64,000 nt of DNA from Variovorax sp. S12S4 (GTDB taxonomy: Bacteria > Pseudomonadota > Gammaproteobacteria > Burkholderiales > Burkholderiaceae_C), in contig NZ_JALPKR020000002.1 of NCBI RefSeq assembly GCF_023195515.1, positions 186,001 to 250,000 on the forward strand. Reading direction: 5' to 3'. The position numbers were made by a program, and so were the translations under genes. The first letter of the stretch is position 1; every line of letters begins with the position of its first letter. Shown here one piece after another: positions 8,889 to 19,295 of this stretch. Under the pieces are notes generated by a model that was not told where the DNA came from, did no database searches, and was given only the letters and a program-made list of their open reading frames with translations.

Positions 8889-9195
8889 TCAGCCGCCGCA
8901 ATGAGTGCCGGCCACCGGGCCGGCACCGCCAGGTTGCAAGCAACCGTAAGAAACGCGAGGCCTGGAATGCGCGGGCGAATTAACGAGACAAAATAGCCGC
9001 CTTCGCAGGGGCGACCGGCATATTCTTTGCTGCTGTTCCTTGGCAAGAAGCGTTAATGCTTAACGCTTCAGACGCCCGAATTTGCAACAAGAACTTTCAT
9101 GCTTGAACGCGGATAGCAGTTCAAAAGTATTGAAATGGCCCGTTGATTTTCGCCCCGTCTTCCAAATGAGCGCTTTCTTCTAAAGCGGAACGAAT
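8889..9195. other. 307-bp intergenic region, lower GC, no gene seen
   Basis: This gap separates gloA from the polymerase-like gene. It becomes AT-richer toward its right end. No coding frame, tRNA or clear terminator was recognised. The one structured element is the 23-bp palindrome at 9047-9069, described separately. A promoter for the downstream pair is expected here but no convincing -35/-10 pair can be assigned. Confidence 0.5.
9047..9069. repeat. Perfect 10-bp inverted repeat with 3-bp spacer
   Basis: GAAGCGTTAA (9047-9056), spacer TGC, TTAACGCTTC (9060-9069). The two arms are exact reverse complements. No T-run follows on either strand, so it does not look like an intrinsic terminator. 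Location about 130 bp upstream of the membrane polymerase-like gene suits an operator, but no regulator is nearby. Confidence 0.6.
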
Positions 9196-10353
9196 TTGAC
9201 CAGTTTAAGTATCCGCGGCAAGGCGATCGACCCGGCAATATCGCTCATCGTATTTCTATTTGCCGCGCTCGTCGTTGGAGCCATTCCGTTCGCGTATCAC
9301 GACACGGCAGCCCAGATCTTTCCGGACGAAGACACGCTGCTGAGCTTCTTCGGCGCCGATTCATGCCAGCTGACCTCCACCACCATCGAGGAAAGAAACT
9401 CCTACGCCTGCAGCGCGTTCCTTCTTGAATCGGTGGGGTTGAGCGCTGGCACCGCGCCATTGGCGGGCGCCCTGCTGAGCGTGTCGCTCACCTTGATTCC
9501 CATCTTTCAGTTCGCCCGCATTCCCTTGGGCGTATTTCTCGCGTCGCTGGCCTGGGGCGTCATCCGGGCGATTTTTCTTTCGGTTCTCTCCAAGGACATG
9601 CTGTCCGCCGCCGTGGTCCTCGTTTCGGTCATGGCTGCCCGGCAACCATGGTTCGGGCTCACGTGGCTGTTGTCCGCCACGATTTACGGCTGGGTCGTCA
9701 GAAAGTACTGGCTGCTGGTCAGCGGCGTCTGGTTCGGGCTGAGGCTCCTCAGAAAGCAGCTCACCGTGTTCAGGCTGCTGGTCGTCATTGTTCTGGTTTA
9801 CATCGCACTGGCGCTGACATTCCAGATTGCGCTGGGCGTCACGCTGGACTTTGCCCGCCTCGCCGTCAATGAAAACCGGGAGGTTGGTGCCGAAGGATCG
9901 CGAACGGTGATCGAGGCGGTCATTGCTTCCGACAATGCACTGCTGCAAGCGCTCAATGCAACGATCACATTTTTCAGGCTCGCATTCCCGCTCGAGCTTC
10001 TGCGCTTTGGATCGGTCAGCCAGCTGGCATTTATTTCGATCATGCCTTTCACCTTCATCTGGATGGTGAAGGTCATTGTCAAGAGCGCGAAGTCCGACGA
10101 TAAAAGGATCATCCAGGCCGGCAAGATTGCCTTGGCGCCTTTGTCTTTTCTCATTATCGAAGGCGTGTTCGAGCCTGATTTCGGCTCCTTTGCCCGTCAC
10201 TTCGCCATTGTGAGCCCGCTTGTTTTTTCCGCCATGGCAATGCTGCAGAAAGCCGAACTGCGTGAAGAAAAGCGGCTGCGGCGCAGCAGCAATGCCGCCC
10301 CTTCCGGCGCACCGGCTCTCGTTGGCGCCATTCAGCAGGATCGCATCTCGTGA
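9196..10353 (+). CDS. Integral membrane protein, polysaccharide polymerase (EpsG/Wzy)-like
   Basis: 385 residues, very hydrophobic with roughly 9-10 transmembrane helices and one large periplasmic loop near residues 45-75 containing two Cys. A conserved-looking ARHFAIVSPLVFSAMAML segment lies near the C-terminus. The topology and the adjacent acyltransferase-3 gene resemble EpsG/Wzy-like glycan polymerases or other surface polysaccharide membrane enzymes, but no decisive motif was seen. The only start giving this N-terminus is TTG at 9196. The stop overlaps the GTG of the next gene by 4 bp, so they are coupled. Base composition is visibly less GC-rich than the neighbours, suggesting acquisition. 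Confidence 0.6.
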   Translation: MTSLSIRGKAIDPAISLIVFLFAALVVGAIPFAYHDTAAQIFPDEDTLLSFFGADSCQLTSTTIEERNSYACSAFLLESVGLSAGTAPLAGALLSVSLTLIPIFQFARIPLGVFLASLAWGVIRAIFLSVLSKDMLSAAVVLVSVMAARQPWFGLTWLLSATIYGWVVRKYWLLVSGVWFGLRLLRKQLTVFRLLVVIVLVYIALALTFQIALGVTLDFARLAVNENREVGAEGSRTVIEAVIASDNALLQALNATITFFRLAFPLELLRFGSVSQLAFISIMPFTFIWMVKVIVKSAKSDDKRIIQAGKIALAPLSFLIIEGVFEPDFGSFARHFAIVSPLVFSAMAMLQKAELREEKRLRRSSNAAPSGAPALVGAIQQDRIS

Positions 10354-11410
10354 AGTCCCAATCCATTGCGGTCGACCAGCCCCAGTACGTCGAATCCATC
10401 CAGGCGGGAAGAGGCATTGCCGCTCTCTTGGTGGTGGTTCATCACATCGCGCAGAAATCGCACGCGCTTTCGGGCGGCGCCATTCCGTTGTTCGATTTCG
10501 GGATCGTCGGGGTTGATATCTTTTTCATGATCAGCGGCTTCATCATCTACTTCGTCACCGCGAGCAAGACGATGACGCATGTGGAGTTCATGGAAAAGCG
10601 GATCGTGCGGGTGTTTCCGCTGTATTGGGGGCTCTCGTTGCTGGCATTGCTGGTTCTGATCTTCAAGCCGAACCTGATCAACAGCAACGCGCAGCAAGCA
10701 ACGGATATTGCCGCCTCGTTTTTCTTGTGGCCCACCACCGCGCCATACCTGGTGAACAACGGCTGGACGCTGACCTACGAGATCATCTTCTATGCGCTCT
10801 GGGCACTCGTCGCGCTGCCGACAGCCAATCGAAAAACCGCAACCATTGCGTGCCTGGTACTGGCTGCGGGTTCATTCATGGGGCTGCTTTTCAACGTAGA
10901 TCCCAAGGTCATCAATTTTTCGCTGTTCGTGGAATTTGCCTTTGGCGTGGCCGTTGGCGTCGCGTTCAAGAAGGGGTGTTCCGGCAACACATTCCTGCTG
11001 CCATCGGCCTGACCGTGACGGGCGCTTTTCTCGCCCACCTGGCCATATCCCAGGGCCTTGGCAGCGGCCAACTGCGGGGATTTGCGCTGGCAATTCCTTC
11101 GGCCATGATGTTCATGGGAATCATCCTGCTCGGGCCGTTCTGGAAAAGAATGCGCACGGTGCTGGCCATTGGTGACAGCTCCTATTCGCTGTACCTCTTT
11201 CATCCGTTCATCCTGGTCGGCATTCCCATCACGGTGAAGCTGCTCGGCATTTCCTCGCCGGTGCAGATACTCGCCATTTCCGCCGCGGTCGGCGTTGCGG
11301 CCATTGCGGCTTCGCACATGGTCTACAAGCTGGTGGAATTTCCGCTCACGCAAATGATGCGCGGAATGATCAAGTCCGCGAAGTCGCTTGGCGCAGCAAG
11401 AGCAAGGTAA
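10350..11410 (+). pseudogene. Acyltransferase 3 family membrane protein, frameshifted
   Basis: The first frame (GTG 10350 to about 10971) gives the hallmark start of acyltransferase-3 proteins: VESIQAGRGIAALLVVVHHI, then GIVGVDIFFMISGFII, then EKRIVRVFPLYW. The family O-acylates sugars, LPS or exopolysaccharide at the inner membrane. After KKG at about 10971 the homologous sequence continues in the -1 frame (FRQHIPAAIGLTVTGAF through GDSSYSLYLFHPFILVG to 11410). The first frame instead stops at 11012. A single missing G in the run at 10972-10975 would restore one protein of about 353 residues. It is either a pseudogene, a phase-variable gene or a sequencing error. GTG start overlaps the preceding stop. 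Confidence 0.75.
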
Positions 11411-11436
11411 TTGCGGTCCGCTGAGCCTCGGCGCGA

Positions 11437-12165
11437 TCAGCAGCCCAGCAGATCGGCCAATTGATTGATGTCTCGCGCATGCAGGTTGTTCTCTGCGTTC
11501 GGCGAAACATCCTTGGGCTGCGCGCGGCCGTATTCATGGGGCCGCTCGATGTAGGCGGTCTTCAGGCCGCACACGCGCGCCGCGGCAAGGTCGTCATGGT
11601 GCGCCGCCGCCAGCATGACCTGGCCCGGCGTTGCGTCGAACACGCCTGCCACTCCAAGGTAAGTGCGCGGATCGGGCTTGTAGGCCTTGAACACTTCGGC
11701 CGAGAGCACGCAGTCCCATGGCAGGCCGGCGCGTTTGGCCATTTCGGTGAGCAGGCCGATGTTGCCGTTGGACAACGTGCAGATGGTGAACTTCTTCTTC
11801 AGGCGCGTGAGCCCCTCGACCGCATCGGGCCAGGCGGGCAGCCTGTGCCAGGCACGGCTCAGGTGACGCTTGGCGGCGGTGTCGAGTTGCTCGGTCAGGC
11901 CGAAGTCATGCAGCACCTGCTCGAGCATGCTCAGGTGCAGTTCGTCGAGCAGCGTGAAGCCGCCCTCGCCCGCGGCAATGCGCTCCATCACCGATTTCAT
12001 TGCGGGCTGGTAGCCGGCGCGCCACGCCAGCGCGAAGGTGGCGCCGTCCACACCCGGCAACGCGAGTTCGGCCTCGGCGGCAATGCCGCTGTGCCAATCG
12101 ACCACCGTGCCGAAAACGTCGAACGCGATGACCTTCAGGTCGCTCGCGTCGAAATCCGCGCGCAT
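11437..12165 (-). CDS. Haloacid dehalogenase type II (HAD superfamily)
   Basis: 242 residues. The nucleophile motif is AFDVFGTVVDWHSG (Asp16), followed by the Ser/Asn motif TLSNGNIG, the Lys in SAEVFKAYKPDP, and an acidic motif position occupied by AAHHDDLAAA. This is the order of L-2-haloacid dehalogenases, which hydrolyse 2-haloalkanoates via an Asp ester. Many members of the subgroup act on other substrates. It starts 2 bp after eda stops and is the third gene of an edd-eda-HAD transcript. The longer open frame to 12642 is a shadow of eda. Confidence 0.85.
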   Translation of the reverse strand: MRADFDASDLKVIAFDVFGTVVDWHSGIAAEAELALPGVDGATFALAWRAGYQPAMKSVMERIAAGEGGFTLLDELHLSMLEQVLHDFGLTEQLDTAAKRHLSRAWHRLPAWPDAVEGLTRLKKKFTICTLSNGNIGLLTEMAKRAGLPWDCVLSAEVFKAYKPDPRTYLGVAGVFDATPGQVMLAAAHHDDLAAARVCGLKTAYIERPHEYGRAQPKDVSPNAENNLHARDINQLADLLGC

Positions 12166-12167
12166 GG

Positions 12168-12803
12168 TCAGCGCTGCAGTTGGCTCGCGGCGCGTGCCAG
12201 CTGCTCGATCAGCGCCCAGTTGCCTTCGCGGATCGCGTCGGTCGGCACGATCCACGAGCCCCCGACGCAAGCCACGTTCGAGAGCGCGAGAAACTCGGCC
12301 GCGTTGCCCGCATGGATGCCGCCGGTGGGGCAGAAGGTGACGTCGCCGAACGGCCCTTGCCAGGCCTTGAGCATCGGCAGCCCGCCCGCTTGCAGCGCGG
12401 GAAAGAACTTGAGCTCGGTGTAGCCGTCTTCCTGTGCCGTCATGATCTCGCTGCCGGTGGCCACACCGGGCAGCAGCGGCAAGCCGAGATCGTGGCAGGC
12501 CTTGCCCACCGCGCGCGTGTAGCCCGGACTCACGCCGAACTTGGCCCCGGCCAGCGCCGAGGCTTGCGCATCGGCCGCGCTGCGGATGGTGCCGGCGCCG
12601 GCCACGGCTTCGGGCACGTCCTTGGCAATGGCTTCGATGCACTCGAGCGCCTGCGGCGTGCGCAGCGTGACTTCAAGCATGCGGATGCCGCCGGCCACCA
12701 GCGCGCGCGCCAGTGGAATGGCATGTTTCACGTCGTTCAGCACGATGACCGGGATGACCGGCGCATCGCGCATGACGTCGAGTGCGGTGAGTTTGTCTGT
12801 CAT
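12168..12803 (-). CDS. eda: 2-keto-3-deoxy-6-phosphogluconate aldolase
   Basis: 211 residues. The Schiff-base lysine is in TELKFFPA (Lys132) and the general base in MLEVTLRT (Glu44), with a phosphate-binding [10 protein letters not shown] loop. It cleaves KDPG to pyruvate and glyceraldehyde-3-phosphate, the last step of the Entner-Doudoroff pathway. It sits 16 bp after edd and 2 bp before the HAD gene on the minus strand, consistent with one operon. Confidence 0.95.
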   Translation of the reverse strand: MTDKLTALDVMRDAPVIPVIVLNDVKHAIPLARALVAGGIRMLEVTLRTPQALECIEAIAKDVPEAVAGAGTIRSAADAQASALAGAKFGVSPGYTRAVGKACHDLGLPLLPGVATGSEIMTAQEDGYTELKFFPALQAGGLPMLKAWQGPFGDVTFCPTGGIHAGNAAEFLALSNVACVGGSWIVPTDAIREGNWALIEQLARAASQLQR

Positions 12804-12819
12804 TTCATTGCTCCATTGT

Positions 12820-14646
<1,827 letters not shown>

Positions 14647-14737
14647 GGGGATGTATTCGGTCGCACTGCCGGCATCTGGCCAATGTCACTTTTGCGACCT
14701 TCGACTTGGAAGTGAATAGTACCAAGACAGCAAAACC

Positions 14738-14759
14738 AAGGCCGATCGAAAACGGCCTT
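14738..14759 (-). terminator. Probable terminator for the OmpA-like gene
   Basis: AAGGCCG (14738-14744) and CGGCCTT (14753-14759) form a 7-bp stem with an 8-base loop. On the minus strand the stem is followed by GGTTTTGC, a weak T-run. It lies 60 bp beyond the OmpA-like stop. Moderate evidence only. Confidence 0.45.
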
Positions 14760-14818
14760 CCGGCAATACGCATTTACATCCCGCATCGAGATCCACGGGC
14801 TGATTGGGCGGAGACCGC

Positions 14819-15370
14819 TCAATCGATGAGCTTGACTTCGACGCGGCGCGCCTCTGCGTTGTTGCCCGAACCCGCCGTGACAGCGGGCTTCTGCAGGTCG
14901 ACCTTGCTCGCCGGAACGCCCAGGCCCACCAGCACGTCGCGGATCATCTCGGCGCGCTTCTTGGCAAGCTGCTCGTTGATGGCCGCGTCGCCGGTGGTGT
15001 CATGAAAACCCGAGACCACGGCCTTGCGGCCGCTTTCCACGCCCTTGATGACGGCGGCCAGCGCCTCGGCGGCACCGGGTGCGAGATCGGCGCTGCCGGT
15101 CGCGAAATAGAAGTTCACCACGCCGTTGGCCACGCGGATGCTGGCGCCGTCGGGGATCACGACTGTGACCGTTTCGGTGACCTCGGCCACGGTGGTGGTG
15201 GGCGCCGGCGCAGCGGGGGCCGCTGCAACCGCTACGGCGGGCCTGGCCTTTGCCGCCGCGTTCTTGCCCTTGTGCCAGAACGCGATGCCCAGTACGAAGG
15301 AGATCACCAGCGCGATCAGTATCACGAGAAACCCGAGGGCGAATTTTTGCTGGCTGTCGTCTTCATTCAT
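14819..15370 (-). CDS. Small OmpA/MotB-domain inner membrane-anchored protein
   Basis: 183 residues. One transmembrane helix at about 10-31 follows a short acidic cytoplasmic start (MNEDDSQQK). An Ala/Pro-rich linker (about 40-65) leads to an OmpA-type peptidoglycan-binding domain from about residue 80 (VNFYFATGSADLAPGAAEAL ... INEQLAKKRAEMIRDVLVGL ... RRVEVKLID). The layout of an N-terminal anchor, flexible linker and periplasmic OmpA domain suggests attachment of the inner membrane to the cell wall. Start 15370 was chosen because the longer frame to 15652 overlaps the divergent ChaC gene and lacks homologous character. Monocistronic and divergent from chaC-like. Confidence 0.8.
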   Translation of the reverse strand: MNEDDSQQKFALGFLVILIALVISFVLGIAFWHKGKNAAAKARPAVAVAAAPAAPAPTTTVAEVTETVTVVIPDGASIRVANGVVNFYFATGSADLAPGAAEALAAVIKGVESGRKAVVSGFHDTTGDAAINEQLAKKRAEMIRDVLVGLGVPASKVDLQKPAVTAGSGNNAEARRVEVKLID

Positions 15371-15493
15371 GGGTCTGCGTTCTCCGTAGGGAAGAGGTCG
15401 GTAAATAATGGTGCGGTGAACCATGATCGCCAAATTGTAGGCGCCGGCCCGTCGGGCCCCGCACCCGACCGCGGGCCGCCGGGGCTGGACCCG

Positions 15494-16249
15494 ATGCCCC
15501 GGCCGTTGCGCGACCCGCAGCCGATGCTCGAACAGGCCATTGCCGACTGGGGCGGCCGCGAGGACCTGTGGCTCTTCGGCTACGGCTCGCTCATCTGGCG
15601 CCCCGAGTTCGACTTTGCCGAGCGGCGCTTTGCCTGGGTGCATGGCTGGCACCGCGCGCTGAAGATGTGGAGCCGCATCAACCGCGGCAGCGTGCAGACG
15701 CCGGGCCTCGTCTTCGGCTTGCTGTCAGGCGGCAGCTGCCGCGGCATGGTGTTCCGCGTGCCGGCTGCACAGGGCCTCGAAACGCTGCGCAGGCTCTGGC
15801 TGCGCGAAATGCCCACCGGCGTGTACGACCCGAAGTGGCTCAAGTGCGTCACCCCCGAAGGCCCGGTGCGCGCGCTTGCCTTCACGCTCTCCAGGCGCAG
15901 CCCCAATTTCACTGGGGAGCTCAGCGACGAGCGTTATCGCCACATCTTCACCCATGCGGTCGGCCGCTACGGCAGCTCGCTCGACTACGCACGCCAGACC
16001 TTGCTGGAGTTGCGCCGCCACTCGATCCACGATGCGGCACTGGCCCGGCTGGTTGCTCTGGCGCACGAGAGGCAAGAGCAGCAGGAGCAACACGACCGTG
16101 AGGCGCAGCAAGCGCAATCCGGCGCCGCGGCTGATTGCGGCACGCCTCCTGCTCCGGTATATGTTCCGGGGTCTCCGGACAAAAAAACTTCTTCTTCCCG
16201 TTCCTTTTCTTCCCAACAATCTTCCGGACCGTCCAAGGAAAAACCATGA
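15494..16249 (+). CDS. Gamma-glutamylcyclotransferase, ChaC-like
   Basis: 251 residues. LWLFGYGSLIWRPEF near residue 27 is the diagnostic YGSL substrate-binding loop of gamma-glutamylcyclotransferases, followed by the ChaC-type GMVFRVPAAQG and MPTGVYDPKWL segments. ChaC enzymes release 5-oxoproline from glutathione in the cytoplasm. The domain ends near residue 200; the last 50 residues are Gln/Ser/Pro/Lys-rich low complexity and poorly conserved in character. The start is uncertain: ATG 15494 gives MPRPLRDPQPMLEQ, and ATG 15524 is an alternative. The stop overlaps the sodC start by 4 bp. Confidence 0.82.
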   Translation: MPRPLRDPQPMLEQAIADWGGREDLWLFGYGSLIWRPEFDFAERRFAWVHGWHRALKMWSRINRGSVQTPGLVFGLLSGGSCRGMVFRVPAAQGLETLRRLWLREMPTGVYDPKWLKCVTPEGPVRALAFTLSRRSPNFTGELSDERYRHIFTHAVGRYGSSLDYARQTLLELRRHSIHDAALARLVALAHERQEQQEQHDREAQQAQSGAAADCGTPPAPVYVPGSPDKKTSSSRSFSSQQSSGPSKEKP

Positions 16250-16788
16250 ACCATCGTCTCTCGATCGCCACCGGCACCGCCCTTCTCGCCAGCGCCCTGC
16301 TCTCGGCCTGCGGCGGCATGATGGGCGGCAAGCCGAGCGCGGCCGCCGAACTGATGCCCACCGCGGCGATCTCGCCCAACCCCACGCGCGGCACGGTGAC
16401 CTTCACCGCGCTGGACCACGGCGTGCGTGTGGCCGGTGAAGTGCGCGGCCTGGCACCGGGCAGCGAGCACGGGTTCCACATTCATGAGAAAGGCGACTGC
16501 GGCGACAACGGCAACGCCTCGGGCGGCCACTTCAACCCCACCGGCGGCACGCACGGCAAGTTCGGCGCGCCGGGCAGCCACGCCGGCGAGCTCCCCAGCC
16601 TCGTGGCCGATGCCAGCGGCGTGGCGCGCTTTCGCGTCGACATCCACTCGATCTCGCTGACCGAAGGCGCCGCCAACAACGTGGTGGGCCGCGCGCTCGT
16701 CGTGCATCGCGACCGCGACGACTTCACGACCCAGCCAGCCGGCAACTCCGGCCCGCGCACGGCATGCGCGGTGATCGCGCGGCGCTGA
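16246..16788 (+). CDS. sodC: Cu/Zn superoxide dismutase, lipoprotein
   Basis: 180 residues. The signal sequence ends in the lipobox LLSAC with Cys22, so it is probably a membrane-anchored periplasmic lipoprotein. Metal-site motifs are EHGFHIHEKGDC (copper ligands and the disulfide cysteine), GGHFNPTGGTHG (zinc ligands) and the C-terminal SGPRTACAVI containing the second disulfide cysteine. It dismutates superoxide in the periplasm. The ATG overlaps the preceding ChaC-like stop (ATGA), implying coupled translation of a glutathione-turnover enzyme and an antioxidant enzyme. Confidence 0.93.
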   Translation: MNHRLSIATGTALLASALLSACGGMMGGKPSAAAELMPTAAISPNPTRGTVTFTALDHGVRVAGEVRGLAPGSEHGFHIHEKGDCGDNGNASGGHFNPTGGTHGKFGAPGSHAGELPSLVADASGVARFRVDIHSISLTEGAANNVVGRALVVHRDRDDFTTQPAGNSGPRTACAVIARR

Positions 16789-16795
16789 TCGCCGG

Positions 16796-17368
16796 TTAAG
16801 CCAACCCCGCCGAGCGCTCCCGCCAAAGGGCCTCGGCGTGCGCCAGGGCCTCCGGCGTGTCGATGTCGGTCACGATGCCCACGTCGTCCACCACAAGGTC
16901 TGCGACCGCGTCGATGGCGCGCATCGCCTTGAGGATGGGCGCGGCGCCGAAGTTTCCCTGCAGCGCCGCGAGCTGTGCGCGGCATCCGGCCGCAAAGCCC
17001 ACCGGATGGCCGCGCTCGCCCTTGTATTGCGGCTGCGCGGCGCACGTGCGGCCGGTGAGGGCCCCCGCCACCGCGCGCAGGGTTTCAGGGCGCACCAGCG
17101 GCAGGTCGCCCGGCAGGATCAGCCAGCCGGCGGCGTCGGGCGTGGCCCGCACCGCGGCGGCAATCGAATCGCCCATGCCCGGGTGGCCGGCGTCTTCCAG
17201 GCGCCAGGGCAATCCGCTGGCGCGAACGGCATCGAGCGTTCGCTCGAGCACCGGCTTGCCCGCGAGCGGCGCCTGCAGCTTAGAGCCCACGCCACCGGCC
17301 GCGTTGAAACGCTCGCCGCGCCCCGAAGCCAGCACGATCACCCACGGAGAATTAGCCTTTGTCACCAT
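16796..17368 (-). CDS. MobA-like NTP transferase (MocA/xanthine dehydrogenase cofactor type)
   Basis: 190 residues. The nucleotide-binding start is [17 protein letters not shown] (about residues 9-25), then [19 protein letters not shown] and the metal-binding ILPGDLPLV Asp. This matches MobA-like cytidylyl/guanylyltransferases, the branch that includes MocA, which adds CMP to molybdopterin for xanthine dehydrogenase-type enzymes. No molybdoenzyme lies nearby, so the specific role is unproven. The chosen ATG (17368) avoids a 33-residue extension lacking family features. Divergent from pdxH and convergent with sodC (7 bp gap). Confidence 0.8.
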   Translation of the reverse strand: MVTKANSPWVIVLASGRGERFNAAGGVGSKLQAPLAGKPVLERTLDAVRASGLPWRLEDAGHPGMGDSIAAAVRATPDAAGWLILPGDLPLVRPETLRAVAGALTGRTCAAQPQYKGERGHPVGFAAGCRAQLAALQGNFGAAPILKAMRAIDAVADLVVDDVGIVTDIDTPEALAHAEALWRERSAGLA

Positions 17369-17423
17369 GGGCCGAGTATGTGCGCGGAATGGCGGCGGGC
17401 AAGGCTTGCGCAACAATGTCGGC

Positions 17424-18077
17424 ATGACCTCTTCTCCAACCAACGAAACGTTGGCCGCGCTGCGCAAGAGCTACGAGCGGGCCGAACTCGGCGAAACCCA
17501 CAGCGCCGACGATCCGCTGAAGCAGTTCGAACGCTGGCTCGGCGAAGCCATCGACGCGCAGGTGCCCGAGCCCAATGCGATGACCCTGTGCACCGTGGGC
17601 AGCGACCTGCGGCCTTCGAGCCGCATCGTGCTCATCAAGGGCTACGACGCACGCGGAGTCGTCTGGTACACCAACTACGAAAGCCGCAAGGGCCGGGAGC
17701 TGTCGGGCAATCCGTATGCGGCGTTGCAGTTCCACTGGGTCGAGCTCGAACGCGTGGTGCGCATCGAGGGCCGCGTCGAGAAAACCAGCGCCGAGGAAAG
17801 CGATGCCTACTTTGCCAGCCGCCCGCTCGACTCGCGCATCGGCGCCTGGGCCAGCCCGCAAAGCGAAGTGATCAGCGGCCGCGACGTGCTGGTGAAGAAC
17901 GCCGCCGTGGCCGCCGCCAAGCACCTGCTCTCGCCGCCGCGCCCGCCGCATTGGGGCGGCTACCGGCTCGTGCCCGACCGCTGGGAATTCTGGCAAGGCC
18001 GCAAGAGCCGCCTGCACGACCGGCTGCGCTACCGGCTCGAAGGCGGCAACTGGGTGCGCGAACGGCTCGCACCCTGA
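17424..18077 (+). CDS. pdxH: Pyridoxamine 5'-phosphate oxidase
   Basis: 217 residues, standard length. The FMN-binding segment [20 protein letters not shown] is present, as is the signature [16 protein letters not shown] [13 protein letters not shown] and the C-terminal [20 protein letters not shown] ending in ERLAP, the usual PdxH terminus. It oxidises pyridoxamine/pyridoxine phosphate to pyridoxal 5'-phosphate. ATG 17424 gives the typical [18 protein letters not shown] start. The long open frame upstream is antisense to the MobA-like gene. Confidence 0.95.
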   Translation: MTSSPTNETLAALRKSYERAELGETHSADDPLKQFERWLGEAIDAQVPEPNAMTLCTVGSDLRPSSRIVLIKGYDARGVVWYTNYESRKGRELSGNPYAALQFHWVELERVVRIEGRVEKTSAEESDAYFASRPLDSRIGAWASPQSEVISGRDVLVKNAAVAAAKHLLSPPRPPHWGGYRLVPDRWEFWQGRKSRLHDRLRYRLEGGNWVRERLAP

Positions 18078-18083
18078 GCCTGG

Positions 18084-19295
18084 TCAAGCCTCGCAGGCTG
18101 CGACCTTGAATTCGACGCGGCGGTCGAGCGCATCGCTTGCGTCGTCCGCCCCGGTGCCCACGATGTTCTCGCGGAATCCCATACCCGATTCGCGCAGCTT
18201 TCTCGACAGCGGCGGCGCCTCGCCGACGAGGCGGGTCTTCACGCTCACGGCGCGCTGCAGCGACAAGCGCTCGTTGACCGCCTCCGGGCCGGTGCGGCTC
18301 GTGTGGCCCGTCACCACCACGCATGAATCGATCTGCGCCGCCTGGCGCGCGATCTGCCGCAGCCACATCGGATAGGCAGCGCTGATCTTCGGGTCGGCCA
18401 GGAAATCGGTCGAGCCGGGCTTGAACAGGAACTTCACGCTCAGGTTGTTGGTTTCCAACCCGAGCCGCGCAAGGGTGCCGAAGGTTTTTTCCGCATCGGC
18501 CGCGCGGCCCAGATGCGCCTGCGTGAGGTACAGGCCGCTGTAGATGCGCAACTGCTGGCCATCGGGCCGGCGCGATGCGGCTTCGTAACGGCTGAGCGCT
18601 TCGCTCATGCGGCCCGCTTCGTAAGCCGCGGTGGCTTCCTGCAGCACGGTCGAAGTCGGCAGACGCTCCAGGTACAACGCGTCGGCGGCTTGCCCGGGCT
18701 GCGTTTCGGCGGTGCGGATGTAGCCTTCCACACCGCGGTCCTTGCCGTTCACCGGGCTGTCGCGAAAGAAGGCCGTCGGCCGCGTATCCAGCGTCGGGTC
18801 GCTGATGCGCGCCACCGATTGCGCGATGACCACGCCGCTCTTGATTTCCGTCAGCGCCAGGTTGAGGCGGTAACGCCCATCGGACGAATCCTTGTCGCGC
18901 ACCAGCGTGCCGTTCAGCACGTACTGGGCGCGCTCGATCTCGGCGCTGTTGAACGGCGTGACGGTGAACTGCTTGAACTGCGACTGCATGCGCTGCACCA
19001 CGCGCTGCTCGGCCACGCGCGTCACTTCGGTCTGCTGGCCGCTCGATCCCTCGAGCAGCGGGTCGATCACGATGCGGCTCTGCTTGATGGTCGACTCCAC
19101 CTTGGCCAGGAAGGCCGGCAGCTTCTGCGTTTGCACGATCAGGTCGTCCACCGCCTGGTTGACGGCCTGGTCGAAAGGCATGGCGTTGCCCGGCGCGGGC
19201 CGGTGCGCACACGCAACGGAAAGCGCCGCGGCGCACAGCGCGAGCACGCGCAGCACGGTCCCGATCGGGTGGATGGTGGTTTTCATCATCAGCAT
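18084..19295 (-). CDS. OmpA-domain envelope lipoprotein with internal repeat-rich region
   Basis: 403 residues. The signal peptide ends ALCAAALSVACAH, a likely lipobox with Cys about residue 29. The middle has a curli/LpoB-like periplasmic domain (about 40-200: FDQAVNQAVDDLIVQTQKL, TVTPFNSAEIERAQYVLNGT), then a short TPR-like stretch (EATAAYEAGRMSEALSRYEAA). The C-terminal OmpA domain has VVVTGHTSRTGPEAVNERLS and ends RRVEFKVAACEA. It is probably anchored in the outer membrane and touches peptidoglycan. It overlaps by 7 bp the small secreted-protein gene upstream in the same operon. Confidence 0.78.
   Translation of the reverse strand: MLMMKTTIHPIGTVLRVLALCAAALSVACAHRPAPGNAMPFDQAVNQAVDDLIVQTQKLPAFLAKVESTIKQSRIVIDPLLEGSSGQQTEVTRVAEQRVVQRMQSQFKQFTVTPFNSAEIERAQYVLNGTLVRDKDSSDGRYRLNLALTEIKSGVVIAQSVARISDPTLDTRPTAFFRDSPVNGKDRGVEGYIRTAETQPGQAADALYLERLPTSTVLQEATAAYEAGRMSEALSRYEAASRRPDGQQLRIYSGLYLTQAHLGRAADAEKTFGTLARLGLETNNLSVKFLFKPGSTDFLADPKISAAYPMWLRQIARQAAQIDSCVVVTGHTSRTGPEAVNERLSLQRAVSVKTRLVGEAPPLSRKLRESGMGFRENIVGTGADDASDALDRRVEFKVAACEA

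Noticed and set aside
15371..15652. Longer N-terminus for the small OmpA-domain protein
   Set aside because: The extension would overlap the divergent ChaC-like gene and place 94 non-homologous residues before a clean membrane anchor starting at ATG 15370.
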